A stretch of 64,000 bases of DNA, taken from NCBI RefSeq assembly GCF_014224155.1, contig NZ_JAASUI010000002.1:434001-498000 (forward strand), written 5' to 3'. Of this stretch, positions 1 through 8,530 are shown one piece after another. The translations under genes and the position numbers were made by a program. Under the pieces are notes generated by a model. The model had not been told where the DNA came from, searched no databases, and saw only the letters and a program-made list of their open reading frames with translations. Numbering within the stretch: position 1 is the first letter of the stretch; each line of letters starts with the position of its first letter. This DNA is from Listeria cossartiae subsp. cossartiae. Its GTDB lineage: Bacteria > Bacillota > Bacilli > Lactobacillales > Listeriaceae.

Positions 1-209
1 GCGAAACCCCAGAACGCCAAACAGCCAAAGACAAACGCTTACTAACCTTGATTTCCGACAACTACCTAGGCTGCTACCGCAAAAACGCAGAAGGCGAAAG
101 CGAAACAATGAAACTTTACCTGCGATTACTTCTCGTAACAGACTTCATTTGCGGCATGACCGACAGCTACGCGAAAGATTTATATCAACGTTTGAATGGA
201 CTAAGTTAA
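1..209 (+). CDS. dGTPase-like HD phosphohydrolase, C-terminal end (partial)
   Basis: Only the last 68 codons are present, in the frame that starts at base 3 and stops with TAA at 207-209. The translated tail contains DFICGMTDSYAKDLYQRL. This matches my memory of the C-terminal 'D(F/Y)I.GMTD.YA' block of deoxyguanosine triphosphate triphosphohydrolases, which hydrolyse dGTP to deoxyguanosine and triphosphate. The catalytic HD part lies upstream of the window and cannot be judged. It is followed by the str operon promoter. The family call rests on one motif. Confidence 0.7.
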   Translation, partial: ETPERQTAKDKRLLTLISDNYLGCYRKNAEGESETMKLYLRLLLVTDFICGMTDSYAKDLYQRLNGLS

Positions 210-223
210 TTAACTAAATTTCA

Positions 224-259
224 AGTAACACCTTGACATCTAAACCTCAAGGTGTTACT
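224..259. promoter_or_regulatory. 13-bp perfect inverted repeat overlapping the str promoter
   Basis: Bases 224-236 (AGTAACACCTTGA) are the exact reverse complement of 247-259 (TCAAGGTGTTACT), with a 10-nt spacer. The left arm contains most of the -35 box and the right arm enters the -10 box. A dyad in this position is what an operator looks like. It could also fold as a hairpin in read-through transcripts from the upstream gene, but no T-run follows, so a simple intrinsic terminator is unlikely. Confidence 0.65.
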
Positions 260-261
260 AT
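233..261 (+). promoter_or_regulatory. Sigma-A promoter of the str operon
   Basis: TTGACA (233-238), 17-bp spacer, TACTAT (256-261): a near-consensus vegetative promoter. It predicts a leader of about 135 nt before rpsL. That leader contains a small hairpin, CCTCT (272-276) with AGAGG (286-290). Confidence 0.85.
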
Positions 262-401
262 ATTCAAGGTGCCTCTACTATAAACAGAGGTCTGAAAATA
301 AAACAGCGTTGTAGGTCGAACTTACAGCCATTTTATTTTACCGAAAAAATGAACCACCTGGATGTGTGGAACTACTAAATAAGGAAGGAGGAATTTATCC
401 C

Positions 402-815
402 ATGCCTACAATTAACCAATTAGTACGCAAACCTCGTCAATCTAAAATTAAAAAATCTACATCACCTGCTTTGAACAAGGGCCTAAACAGTTTTAAAAGA
501 GAACTAACAGACGTTAACTCTCCACAAAAACGTGGCGTATGTACTCGTGTTGGTACCATGACTCCTAAAAAACCTAACTCGGCGCTTCGTAAATATGCCC
601 GTGTACGTTTGAGTAATGGTATTGAAGTAACAGCTTACATTCCTGGTATTGGTCACAACTTACAAGAACATAGTGTTGTTCTTATTCGTGGTGGACGTGT
701 AAAAGATTTACCAGGGGTACGTTATCATATCGTTCGTGGAGCGCTTGATACAGCTGGTGTTGAAAATAGAGGACAAAGCCGTTCTAAATACGGTACGAAA
801 AAACCTAAAAAATAA
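402..815 (+). CDS. rpsL: 30S ribosomal protein S12
   Basis: A 137-residue S12, part of the decoding centre of the small subunit. The start is the ATG at 402 (MPTINQLV) behind AAGGAGGAA; a longer upstream reading frame is ignored because it runs through the Shine-Dalgarno sequence. It carries the roughly 13-residue insertion near residues 26-39 typical of low-GC Gram-positives. Lys56 and Lys101, the equivalents of E. coli Lys43 and Lys88 where streptomycin-resistance mutations fall, are unchanged. First gene of the str operon. Confidence 0.98.
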
Positions 816-845
816 TATTTATAAAATATGAAAGGAGGATATCCG

Positions 846-1316
846 ATGCCTCGTAAAGGTCCTGTTACTAAACGTGACGTGTTACCAGATCCGATTTATA
901 ATTCGAAACTAGTAACTCGTTTAATCAATAAAATGATGGTTGACGGAAAACGTGGAAAGTCTCAAGCTATCCTATATTCCGCATTCGATATCATTGCACA
1001 AGAAACTGGTAAAGATCCGATGGAAGTATTTGAACAAGCTATGAAGAACATTATGCCTCTTCTTGAAGTTAAAGCTCGCCGTGTAGGTGGTGCTAACTAT
1101 CAAGTACCTATCGAAGTACGTGCTGACCGTCGTTCTACTCTTGGTCTTCGTTGGTTAGTAAATTATGCTCGCCTTCGTGGAGAAAAAACAATGGAAGTAC
1201 GTGTTGCTCGCGAAATCATGGATGCTGCCAATAATACTGGTGCTTCTGTTAAGAAACGCGAAGATACACACAAAATGGCTGATGCTAACAGAGCGTTCGC
1301 TCACTATCGTTGGTAA
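846..1316 (+). CDS. rpsG: 30S ribosomal protein S7
   Basis: A 156-residue S7, which nucleates assembly of the 30S head and contacts the E-site tRNA. The start is ATG 846 (MPRKGPV) with AAAGGAGG upstream; an in-frame ATG at 828 lies before the ribosome binding site and is not used. It lies 30 nt after rpsL, as expected in the str operon. Full length and without disruption. Confidence 0.98.
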   Translation: MPRKGPVTKRDVLPDPIYNSKLVTRLINKMMVDGKRGKSQAILYSAFDIIAQETGKDPMEVFEQAMKNIMPLLEVKARRVGGANYQVPIEVRADRRSTLGLRWLVNYARLRGEKTMEVRVAREIMDAANNTGASVKKREDTHKMADANRAFAHYRW

Positions 1317-1381
1317 AAAAATCACTGACAAATTCCAGGTATATTGCCTGAAAAATTGTTTTATGGAAGGAGAAATACAAC

Positions 1382-3469
1382 ATGGCTAGAGAGTTCTCCT
1401 TAGAAAAGACTCGTAATATTGGTATCATGGCCCACATTGATGCGGGTAAAACTACCACTACTGAACGTATCCTTTTCTATACAGGGCGTATTCACAAAAT
1501 TGGTGAAACCCATGAAGGTGCTTCTCAAATGGACTGGATGGAGCAAGAGCAAGAACGTGGTATTACTATCACTTCTGCTGCGACAACAGCTCAATGGAAA
1601 GGCTACCGAGTAAACATTATCGATACACCTGGACACGTAGATTTCACAGTTGAAGTTGAACGTTCGCTTCGTGTACTTGATGGTGCTGTTGCGGTTCTAG
1701 ATGCACAATCTGGTGTAGAACCACAAACAGAAACAGTTTGGCGTCAAGCTACTACTTACGGGGTTCCTCGTGTAGTATTCGTCAACAAAATGGACAAAAT
1801 CGGCGCAGACTTCCTATATTCTGTAGGTACTTTGCATGAACGTTTGGCTGCCAACGCGCACCCAATCCAACTCCCAATCGGGGCCGAAGATACATTTGAA
1901 GGTATCATTGACTTAATCGAAATGAACGCGTTGTATTACGAAGATGATTTAGGAAATGACCCTCATATTAAAGAAATCCCAGCTGATCTGAAAGACTTAG
2001 CAGACGAATACCGCGGTAAATTAGTGGAAGCAGTTGCTGAACTTGACGAAGAGCTAATGATGAAATACCTAGAAGGCGAAGAAATTACAAAAGAAGAACT
2101 TAAAGCTGGTATCCGTAAAGGAACACTTAACGTTGAGTTCTATCCTGTAGTTTGTGGTACAGCATTCAAAAACAAAGGTGTTCAACCAATGTTAGATGCA
2201 GTACTTGATTACCTTCCAGCACCAACAGATGTTCCAGCTATTAACGGCGTATTGCCTGATGGAGAAGAAGCTGCTCGTCACGCTGATGATTCAGAACCAT
2301 TCTCTTCCCTAGCATTCAAAGTTATGACTGACCCTTATGTTGGACGCTTAACTTTCTTCCGTGTTTATTCCGGTACTTTGAATTCCGGTTCATATGTACA
2401 AAACTCGACTAAAGGTAAACGTGAACGTGTTGGACGTATCCTTCAAATGCACGCTAATCACCGTGAAGAGATTTCGATCGTATACGCTGGTGATATCGCT
2501 GCTGCCGTAGGACTTAAAGATACAACTACTGGGGACACTTTATGTGATGAAAAAGAACAAATTATCTTAGAATCCATGGAATTCCCAGAACCAGTTATCC
2601 AAGTCGCTATCGAACCTAAATCGAAAGCTGACCAAGATAAAATGGGGCAAGCTCTTGCGAAACTAGCGGAAGAAGATCCAACTTTCCGTGCTGAAACTGA
2701 CCAAGAAACTGGCCAAACTCTTATCTCCGGTATGGGTGAACTTCACCTTGACATCCTTGTTGACCGTATGAGACGTGAATTCCGCGTTGAAGCTAACGTT
2801 GGTGATCCACAAGTTTCTTATCGTGAAACATTCCGTAAATCTGCTCAAGTTGAAGGTAAATTCGTACGTCAATCTGGTGGACGTGGACAATATGGTCACG
2901 TTTGGATTGAATTCGGACCAAACGAAGAAGGTAAAGGATTTGAATTTGAAAATGCAATCGTTGGTGGGGTTGTTCCACGTGAATACATCCCAGCTGTACA
3001 AGCAGGTCTTGAAGGCGCACTAGATAATGGTGTACTTGCAGGCTACCCACTGATTGACATCAAAGCAAAACTTTACGACGGATCTTACCATGACGTCGAT
3101 TCCAATGAAATGGCCTTTAAAGTGGCTGCTTCAATGGCATTACGTAATGCTGCTAAGAAATGTGATCCTGTAATCCTTGAGCCTATGATGGCTGTAGAGG
3201 TTGTTATCCCAGAAGAATACCTTGGTGATATCATGGGTAACATTACTTCCCGTCGTGGTCGTGTAGATGGTATGGAAGCTCGCGGTAACGCTCAAGTTGT
3301 TCGCGCATTTGTACCACTTGCAAACATGTTTGGTTATGCAACTCACCTTCGTTCAGGTACGCAAGGTCGTGGTGTATACACTATGCAATTTGACCACTAT
3401 GAAGAAGTTCCTAAATCTATTGCTGAAGAAATCATTAAAGCTAATGGTGGAAACAACAAAGAAGATTAA
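1382..3469 (+). CDS. fusA: Elongation factor G
   Basis: A 695-residue translational GTPase that drives translocation on the ribosome and takes part in ribosome recycling. The GTPase motifs are visible: AHIDAGKTT (P-loop, residues 17-25), DTPGH and NKMD. Length is standard for EF-G. RBS GGAAGGAG lies just ahead of ATG 1382. Third gene of the str operon; the 3470-3576 gap that follows carries a separate promoter for tuf. Confidence 0.99.
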
Positions 3470-3498
3470 TTGATTTTTTTCGCAACATCAAGTATAAC
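3470..3498 (+). promoter_or_regulatory. Internal promoter for tuf
   Basis: TTGATT (3470-3475), 17-bp spacer, TATAAC (3493-3498) in the fusA-tuf gap. A dedicated tuf promoter would raise EF-Tu above its operon partners, as is common. The transcript would include a weak CTTAG/CTAAG hairpin before the AGGAGG site. Confidence 0.65.
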
Positions 3499-3576
3499 TT
3501 TAGTTAGAAGTATTGCTTAGTTTAATTTAAGCTAAGTAAAAAATAATTATCGAATTATCGAGGAGGATATTTTAAA

Positions 3577-4764
3577 ATGGCAAAAGAAAAATTTGACCGC
3601 TCTAAACCCCATGTTAACATTGGTACTATTGGACACGTTGACCATGGTAAAACAACTTTAACTGCTGCAATTACAACTGTACTTGCTAAAAAAGGCTTTG
3701 CTGATGCACAAGCTTATGATCAAATTGATGGTGCTCCAGAAGAAAGAGAACGTGGTATCACAATCTCTACTGCTCACGTTGAGTACCAAACTGACAACCG
3801 TCACTATGCACACGTTGACTGCCCAGGACATGCCGATTACGTTAAAAACATGATCACTGGTGCTGCACAAATGGACGGAGCTATCTTAGTAGTATCTGCT
3901 GCTGATGGCCCAATGCCACAAACTCGTGAACATATCTTACTTTCACGTCAAGTTGGTGTTCCATACATCGTTGTATTCATGAACAAATGTGACATGGTTG
4001 ACGATGAAGAATTACTAGAATTAGTTGAAATGGAAATTCGTGATCTATTAACTGAATATGAATTCCCTGGCGATGACATTCCTGTAATCAAAGGTTCAGC
4101 TCTTAAAGCACTTCAAGGTGAAGCTGACTGGGAAGCTAAAATTGACGAGTTAATGGAAGCTGTAGATTCTTACATTCCAACTCCAGAACGTGATACTGAC
4201 AAACCATTCATGATGCCAGTTGAGGATGTATTCTCAATCACTGGTCGTGGAACAGTTGCAACTGGACGTGTTGAACGTGGACAAGTTAAAGTTGGTGACG
4301 AAGTAGAAGTTATCGGTATTGAAGAAGAAAGCAAAAAAGTAGTAGTAACTGGAGTAGAAATGTTCCGTAAATTACTAGACTACGCTGAAGCTGGCGACAA
4401 CATTGGCGCACTTCTACGTGGTGTTGCTCGTGAAGATATCCAACGTGGTCAAGTATTAGCTAAACCAGGTTCGATTACTCCACACACTAACTTCAAAGCT
4501 GAAACTTATGTTTTAACTAAAGAAGAAGGTGGACGTCACACTCCATTCTTCAACAACTACCGCCCACAATTCTATTTCCGTACTACTGACGTAACTGGTA
4601 TTGTTACACTTCCAGAAGGTACTGAAATGGTAATGCCTGGTGATAACATTGAGCTTGCAGTTGAACTAATTGCACCAATCGCTATCGAAGACGGTACTAA
4701 ATTCTCTATCCGTGAAGGCGGACGTACAGTAGGCGCTGGCGTTGTTTCTAACATCAGCAAATAA
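3577..4764 (+). CDS. tuf: Elongation factor Tu
   Basis: A 395-residue GTPase that delivers aminoacyl-tRNA to the ribosomal A site. GHVDHGKT (residues 19-26), DCPGH and NKCD are the G1, G3 and G4 motifs. RBS GAGGAGG precedes ATG 3577. Last gene of the str operon, closed by a strong terminator. It is the only tuf in the window. I see no change in the conserved GTPase motifs. Confidence 0.99.
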   Translation: MAKEKFDRSKPHVNIGTIGHVDHGKTTLTAAITTVLAKKGFADAQAYDQIDGAPEERERGITISTAHVEYQTDNRHYAHVDCPGHADYVKNMITGAAQMDGAILVVSAADGPMPQTREHILLSRQVGVPYIVVFMNKCDMVDDEELLELVEMEIRDLLTEYEFPGDDIPVIKGSALKALQGEADWEAKIDELMEAVDSYIPTPERDTDKPFMMPVEDVFSITGRGTVATGRVERGQVKVGDEVEVIGIEEESKKVVVTGVEMFRKLLDYAEAGDNIGALLRGVAREDIQRGQVLAKPGSITPHTNFKAETYVLTKEEGGRHTPFFNNYRPQFYFRTTDVTGIVTLPEGTEMVMPGDNIELAVELIAPIAIEDGTKFSIREGGRTVGAGVVSNISK

Positions 4765-4778
4765 TATCTGATACGATT

Positions 4779-4831
4779 CAAACCGACAAAGTCATTAGGC
4801 TTTGTCGGTTTTTTTGTATACAAAAATTAAA
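4779..4831 (+). repeat. Bracketing repeat, copy 1 (terminator plus 16-nt tail)
   Basis: The tuf terminator stem-loop plus GTATACAAAAATTAAA (4816-4831). The same arrangement recurs at 8392-8442 with an identical 16-nt tail. Each stem has a different base pair (C-G here, A-T there), so pairing is kept. Confidence 0.8.
4781..4815 (+). terminator. tuf intrinsic terminator
   Basis: Stem AACCGACAAAG / CTTTGTCGGTT with an 8-nt loop, followed by a T-run. It is also copy 1 of the repeat that brackets the downstream ABC block. Confidence 0.95.
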
Positions 4832-4943
4832 GTAGGATTTCTAAAGAATTTGTTTATATTTCTGAAAAATTAGTTATATACAATTTTTTTGAACTATGCT
4901 ATATTTGTCACATACATAAATAACAGACAATAGGAGAGAGAAA

Positions 4944-5012
4944 ATGAAAAAGAAATTAACTACTTTAGGATTAGCAGACACACTGTTTTATCGGAAATGG
5001 GATTTTAAATGA
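4944..5012 (+). CDS. 22-residue peptide ORF coupled to an ABC permease gene
   Basis: ATG 4944 follows AGGAGAGAG and opens a 22-codon frame (MKKKLTTLGLADTLFYRKWDF plus K) whose TGA overlaps the ATG of the next gene (ATGA at 5009-5012). The first ten residues look like the start of a secretion signal and the rest does not. It may therefore be a leader peptide giving translational coupling, or the two ends of a longer secreted-peptide gene joined by an internal deletion. I recognise no family. Confidence 0.4.
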   Translation: MKKKLTTLGLADTLFYRKWDFK

Positions 5013-5794
5013 GTCGATTTTTAAAAATAGAATTTAACCGAGTTTTTAAAAGTAAATCATTTCTTGCTGCTCTTGCACTAGGAGTATTAATCGTGCTAAT
5101 TCAGCAAATAACTGTTGCTCGATACTATTCCCCGGCGGAAGAAAATGTATTTTTATATTTAACTGGTTATGATACAACTGGGCTTGGGACAAATCTTTAT
5201 TATTTATTGTTACCATGTTTAGTAGCCTTAGCCGGTGCGGATTTATTGGGTGAAGACCGGCGTAGTGGATTGGATATATTTTCGCGAATAAGAGGAAATG
5301 ATAAGCAATATTATTTTTCGAAGAGTATTGTTGCTTTTGTTGCTGGTGGAGTTGTATTTTGTTTACCTTTAATTATGGAACTTTGTGCATTAATGTTAGT
5401 GTATCCATCTACGCCACTTGATTATTTCGTATCAGAAGTACCGGTTACATATGGTGCAATGTTTTCGAATGTTTTTTATAACAGTCCGCTTACGTATGAG
5501 ATGATATTTCTTGTAATGGGCTTCGTTTATGGGGGCTTGTTTGCATTGATAGGGATTTTAGTATCCTTTTTTAGTTCAAGCAAATATGTGGTTTTATTGA
5601 GTCCACTAGCTATTTATTATGGTATTTGGATTGTATTTTCTTTAATTGGTTATCCAGAGTTTAGTCCGTTTGGTTTCTTAACTCCAAAACAAGGTTATCC
5701 TTTAAATTTCCATATTATCTGGATCGAATTTCCACTTCTTTTAGTAGCGGTAATTGTGGGGATTATTTGGAGTGTGAAAAATGAAAAATCATAA
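5009..5794 (+). CDS. ABC-2-like membrane permease subunit (1 of 3)
   Basis: A 261-residue protein with about six hydrophobic segments, the first at roughly residues 17-35 after the basic start MSRFLKIEFNRVFKSK. This is the layout of small ABC-2 permeases found with peptide or bacteriocin exporters and immunity transporters. It has no transport signature of its own; the call rests on topology and on the ATPase gene four positions downstream. It overlaps the next gene by 14 nt. Substrate unknown. Confidence 0.65.
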   Translation: MSRFLKIEFNRVFKSKSFLAALALGVLIVLIQQITVARYYSPAEENVFLYLTGYDTTGLGTNLYYLLLPCLVALAGADLLGEDRRSGLDIFSRIRGNDKQYYFSKSIVAFVAGGVVFCLPLIMELCALMLVYPSTPLDYFVSEVPVTYGAMFSNVFYNSPLTYEMIFLVMGFVYGGLFALIGILVSFFSSSKYVVLLSPLAIYYGIWIVFSLIGYPEFSPFGFLTPKQGYPLNFHIIWIEFPLLLVAVIVGIIWSVKNEKS

Positions 5795-6491
5795 TTTAAT
5801 CCGGTTGAATTTTGATTTTGAAAGAAGAAAATATTTATTGTTTGTATTGTTATTTATTTTTGTCATTGCATTACGCTTATTGTATGCAAGAAATGGTGAA
5901 GCAGATGTTCTTTATATAGTGCAAACTTCCGTATCAGTTGAGGTACTGTTTATCTTGTTAAGTCCGTTTTGTTTATGGATGAATCAATTGTTGTATTTTC
6001 AGCATAGAGAATTGACTGTCATGCGAATTAAGAGCAAATATACACTTTGGAAAGTCAATACGACTGTTATTTTGTGGAATGCTTTTCTGCTGGCATTACT
6101 GACCAACATCTTAAATTATGGAAGTAGTGTTATGGATAACGGAATAGAAATAAATTCTCAGATAGTTCAAATATACATATATTCATTTATTTTATTTGGA
6201 TTAGGTTTAGTACTTGTAGGGATTTTACAAAATATACTGCTTGTTCTTACGGGAAATAAGGCAATTGCTTTTTTTGTAGTATTTCTGGTGTTTTTCTTTG
6301 ATGCTAGCACAATCAAATTGCAGCTACTTTCCAATCTTTTTATAGTGAATCCTAGTGATCTTACTGATATGTTGTCTTTTGCTGGGCGTGTTTTCTGCTT
6401 GGTTGGTGGGATTATTATTTTATTTTTAATAAGCTGGTTACTTACAGAGAAAAAAGATATGTTTCGAACCTCGAAAAAGAAGGTGCGTTAA
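5781..6491 (+). CDS. Membrane protein, putative ABC permease subunit (2 of 3)
   Basis: A 236-residue, very hydrophobic protein with about six predicted membrane spans and a basic N-terminus (MKNHNLIRLNFDFERRKY). I do not recognise it by motif. It overlaps the preceding permease gene, is followed one base later by a third membrane protein, and shares their AT-rich base use, so it is probably part of the same transporter. Confidence 0.55.
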   Translation: MKNHNLIRLNFDFERRKYLLFVLLFIFVIALRLLYARNGEADVLYIVQTSVSVEVLFILLSPFCLWMNQLLYFQHRELTVMRIKSKYTLWKVNTTVILWNAFLLALLTNILNYGSSVMDNGIEINSQIVQIYIYSFILFGLGLVLVGILQNILLVLTGNKAIAFFVVFLVFFFDASTIKLQLLSNLFIVNPSDLTDMLSFAGRVFCLVGGIIILFLISWLLTEKKDMFRTSKKKVR

Positions 6492-6492
6492 T

Positions 6493-7242
6493 ATGTGGTT
6501 ATTTTTAAAACGGGAGATATTATGGTTCCTTCAAGGGAATAAATTGAAAATAATAGGCTTGGGAATACTTTTGGTATTAGCGATTTTAATAAATGTCGTT
6601 AATACAAAAAATGCATCGGGGACGATAGCGGATGTGTTCCTGGGCTTTTTAAAACAGGATAATGGGGTGGAAAATCCGCTCACAAGTAGCTTGAATTGGA
6701 TTATCATTCAAAGTTTACCGGTTTTTCTATTTGGAAGTTACTTTTATAAGGAATTGTTTGCGTTAGAGGAATTTATTACTATTCGTTTTAATAATAGAAT
6801 GCTGCCCTTTCTTTCCAAAGTTTTGCTTATTATTATGCTGATGTTGGTTTATTATTTAGTAATTATTGGATTAGTGCTGTTTGTTAGTCTTCTTTTTGGT
6901 ATTCGTTTTGATGTACAGCCGGCTCTATTGTTTACAGATTTTAATATGCCGCTCTATGAAATTGGTGTGCGCTTTTTTGTTGGCGGGCTGGCACTTATCA
7001 TGTTGCAATTGTTGCTGTCTATAATAATTAAGCCGTTTTATGCTATTACGGTAGTGCTTATTATTATTGTGACCAATTGCTTTATTACAAACTTTTGGAT
7101 TATCGGAAGCGTCTCGAACATTGCTGGATTTGCAGATGGAAATAATTGGCTGTTATTAAGTATTCAATTGGTATATATTGTTTTGGCTGTGCTCATTGGC
7201 GGAAATATTTATCGAAAGACAGATTTATATAAACTAAACTAG
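6493..7242 (+). CDS. Membrane protein, putative ABC permease subunit (3 of 3)
   Basis: A 249-residue protein with about six hydrophobic segments, beginning MWLFLKREILWFLQGN. It lies one base after the previous gene and 11 bases before the ATPase gene. Three different small membrane subunits with a single ATPase recall lantibiotic-immunity-type exporters, which normally have two. The role is inferred from context only. Confidence 0.55.
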   Translation: MWLFLKREILWFLQGNKLKIIGLGILLVLAILINVVNTKNASGTIADVFLGFLKQDNGVENPLTSSLNWIIIQSLPVFLFGSYFYKELFALEEFITIRFNNRMLPFLSKVLLIIMLMLVYYLVIIGLVLFVSLLFGIRFDVQPALLFTDFNMPLYEIGVRFFVGGLALIMLQLLLSIIIKPFYAITVVLIIIVTNCFITNFWIIGSVSNIAGFADGNNWLLLSIQLVYIVLAVLIGGNIYRKTDLYKLN

Positions 7243-7253
7243 GGAGAATATCG

Positions 7254-7898
7254 ATGAATTATATAAAAGTTAATCATTTAACAAAAGTAATCAACAACCA
7301 TACCGTGCTAGATGATATTGATTTTGAATTAAAGCAAGGTGGGATTTATTCGTTCATAGGTCATAATGGTTCTGGAAAAACAATGTTATTTCGGGCACTA
7401 TGTGGGTTTATTGCGCCAACAAGTGGTGAAGTTACAATTAATGGCGTTAATATTAGTAAAACTAAATCTTTCCCAGAAAAAACGGGCATTATTATTGAAA
7501 CGCCTGGATTCTTGGCAAATTATACAGGTTATAAAAATTTAGAATACTTGGCTTCTATAAAAAATCAAATAGGTGAAAAAGAGATTCTCGCTGCGTTAGA
7601 ACAAGTTGGACTTTCTGGAAAAGAGAATTTGAAAGTGAAAAAATATTCGCTGGGAATGAGACAACGACTTGGTATTGCTCAGGCTATTATGGAAAATCCA
7701 GATTTATTAATATTTGACGAACCAACCAATTCATTAGATAAAGCTGGAAGTCAGAGTTTTATTGACTTGATTTTAGATTTAAAAGAAAAAGGAAAAACGA
7801 TTCTATTAGCAAGCCATCATATTGCCGATATTGATGGCATATCAGATGAAATATTTGAAATGGAAGCAGGTCGGATAATAAATAGGAGAAAAGCATGA
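7254..7898 (+). CDS. ABC transporter ATP-binding protein
   Basis: A 214-residue ATPase with Walker A GHNGSGKT, signature YSLGMRQRLGIAQA, Walker B LLIFDEPTNSLD and a switch histidine in LLASHHIAD. SLGMRQR in place of LSGGQ is typical of ABC-2 drug and lantibiotic exporters. It would energise the three membrane proteins encoded just upstream. RBS AGGGAG precedes ATG 7254, and the TGA overlaps the start of the next gene. Confidence 0.9.
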   Translation: MNYIKVNHLTKVINNHTVLDDIDFELKQGGIYSFIGHNGSGKTMLFRALCGFIAPTSGEVTINGVNISKTKSFPEKTGIIIETPGFLANYTGYKNLEYLASIKNQIGEKEILAALEQVGLSGKENLKVKKYSLGMRQRLGIAQAIMENPDLLIFDEPTNSLDKAGSQSFIDLILDLKEKGKTILLASHHIADIDGISDEIFEMEAGRIINRRKA

Positions 7899-8377
7899 AA
7901 AAAATAATTGGCGTAGTCTTAATTGTTCTATTAGTAGGCATATTTGCTTGGCGCGTGTATGATGTAAATGCTAATTCTTTTTCATATGAAAATAAAACAC
8001 ACGCTGAACAGGAAAAATTTCAAATGGGAACTGCAACAGTCAGTTTTGGAAAAGCGTTTGTTGTGAATGATGCTGATATAAATAAGTACGCGACAAAAAA
8101 TTATTTTAAACAAGAAAAGGATGCTCTTTTGCTTGTTCAACTAGAGTCTACAGAAAAAGATATTAGGATTTCTGATTTTCAGCTAGGATATAAAGAATTT
8201 GTAACTTTGTCAGATACTACGGCGTCGAGCTATGAACTTAAAGACGGGGTATATAAACATTTGGTAGGATTTAATATACCTAAAGAATTATTAGCAACGA
8301 AAAAGACATTCACATTAGTTACTCCGAATAAATATTGGAAGAGTGGAGTAAGGGATGTTGTAGATATTAGTTTATAA
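7895..8377 (+). CDS. Membrane-anchored small protein of the ABC block
   Basis: A 160-residue protein with one N-terminal hydrophobic segment (about residues 3-20, IIGVVLIVLLVGIFAW) and no lipobox cysteine, so it is anchored rather than a lipoprotein. The rest is soluble, rich in Lys and Thr, and presumably outside the cell. Its ATG overlaps the ATPase stop (ATGA). Such a subunit could bind the transported or excluded peptide. No family recognised. Confidence 0.55.
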   Translation: MKKIIGVVLIVLLVGIFAWRVYDVNANSFSYENKTHAEQEKFQMGTATVSFGKAFVVNDADINKYATKNYFKQEKDALLLVQLESTEKDIRISDFQLGYKEFVTLSDTTASSYELKDGVYKHLVGFNIPKELLATKKTFTLVTPNKYWKSGVRDVVDISL

Positions 8378-8391
8378 AAAGTAGCATTATC

Positions 8392-8442
8392 CAAACAGAC
8401 AAAGCCGTTTAGCTTTGTCTGTTTTTGTATACAAAAATTAAA
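8392..8442 (+). repeat. Bracketing repeat, copy 2
   Basis: Terminator stem-loop followed by GTATACAAAAATTAAA (8427-8442), identical to 4816-4831. The two copies enclose the five ABC genes and lie in the same orientation. Confidence 0.8.
8393..8426 (+). terminator. Intrinsic terminator of the ABC block
   Basis: Stem AAACAGACAAAG / CTTTGTCTGTTT and a T-run. Near-copy of the tuf terminator with a compensatory base-pair change. Confidence 0.9.
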
Positions 8443-8530
8443 ATATACTTGAAAAATATCACATTTTCGCATAACCTTAATGTAGACATATCTTTTTACC
8501 TTCTAGACCGAAATCAAGGAGGTAGGCCAA

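Noticed and set aside
1165..1389. Open frames lying inside fusA, rpsG, rplD and other highly expressed genes on either strand
   Set aside because: They are shadows of strongly biased codon use in the real genes and lack ribosome sites of their own.
5009..8377. A complete bacteriocin cluster
   Set aside because: There is an exporter-like set but no credible precursor peptide or modification gene; the 22-codon ORF is too short and lacks a core peptide.
4816..8442. Transposon or IS insertion as the source of the ABC block
   Set aside because: No transposase, no terminal inverted repeats. The bracketing repeats are terminators in direct orientation.
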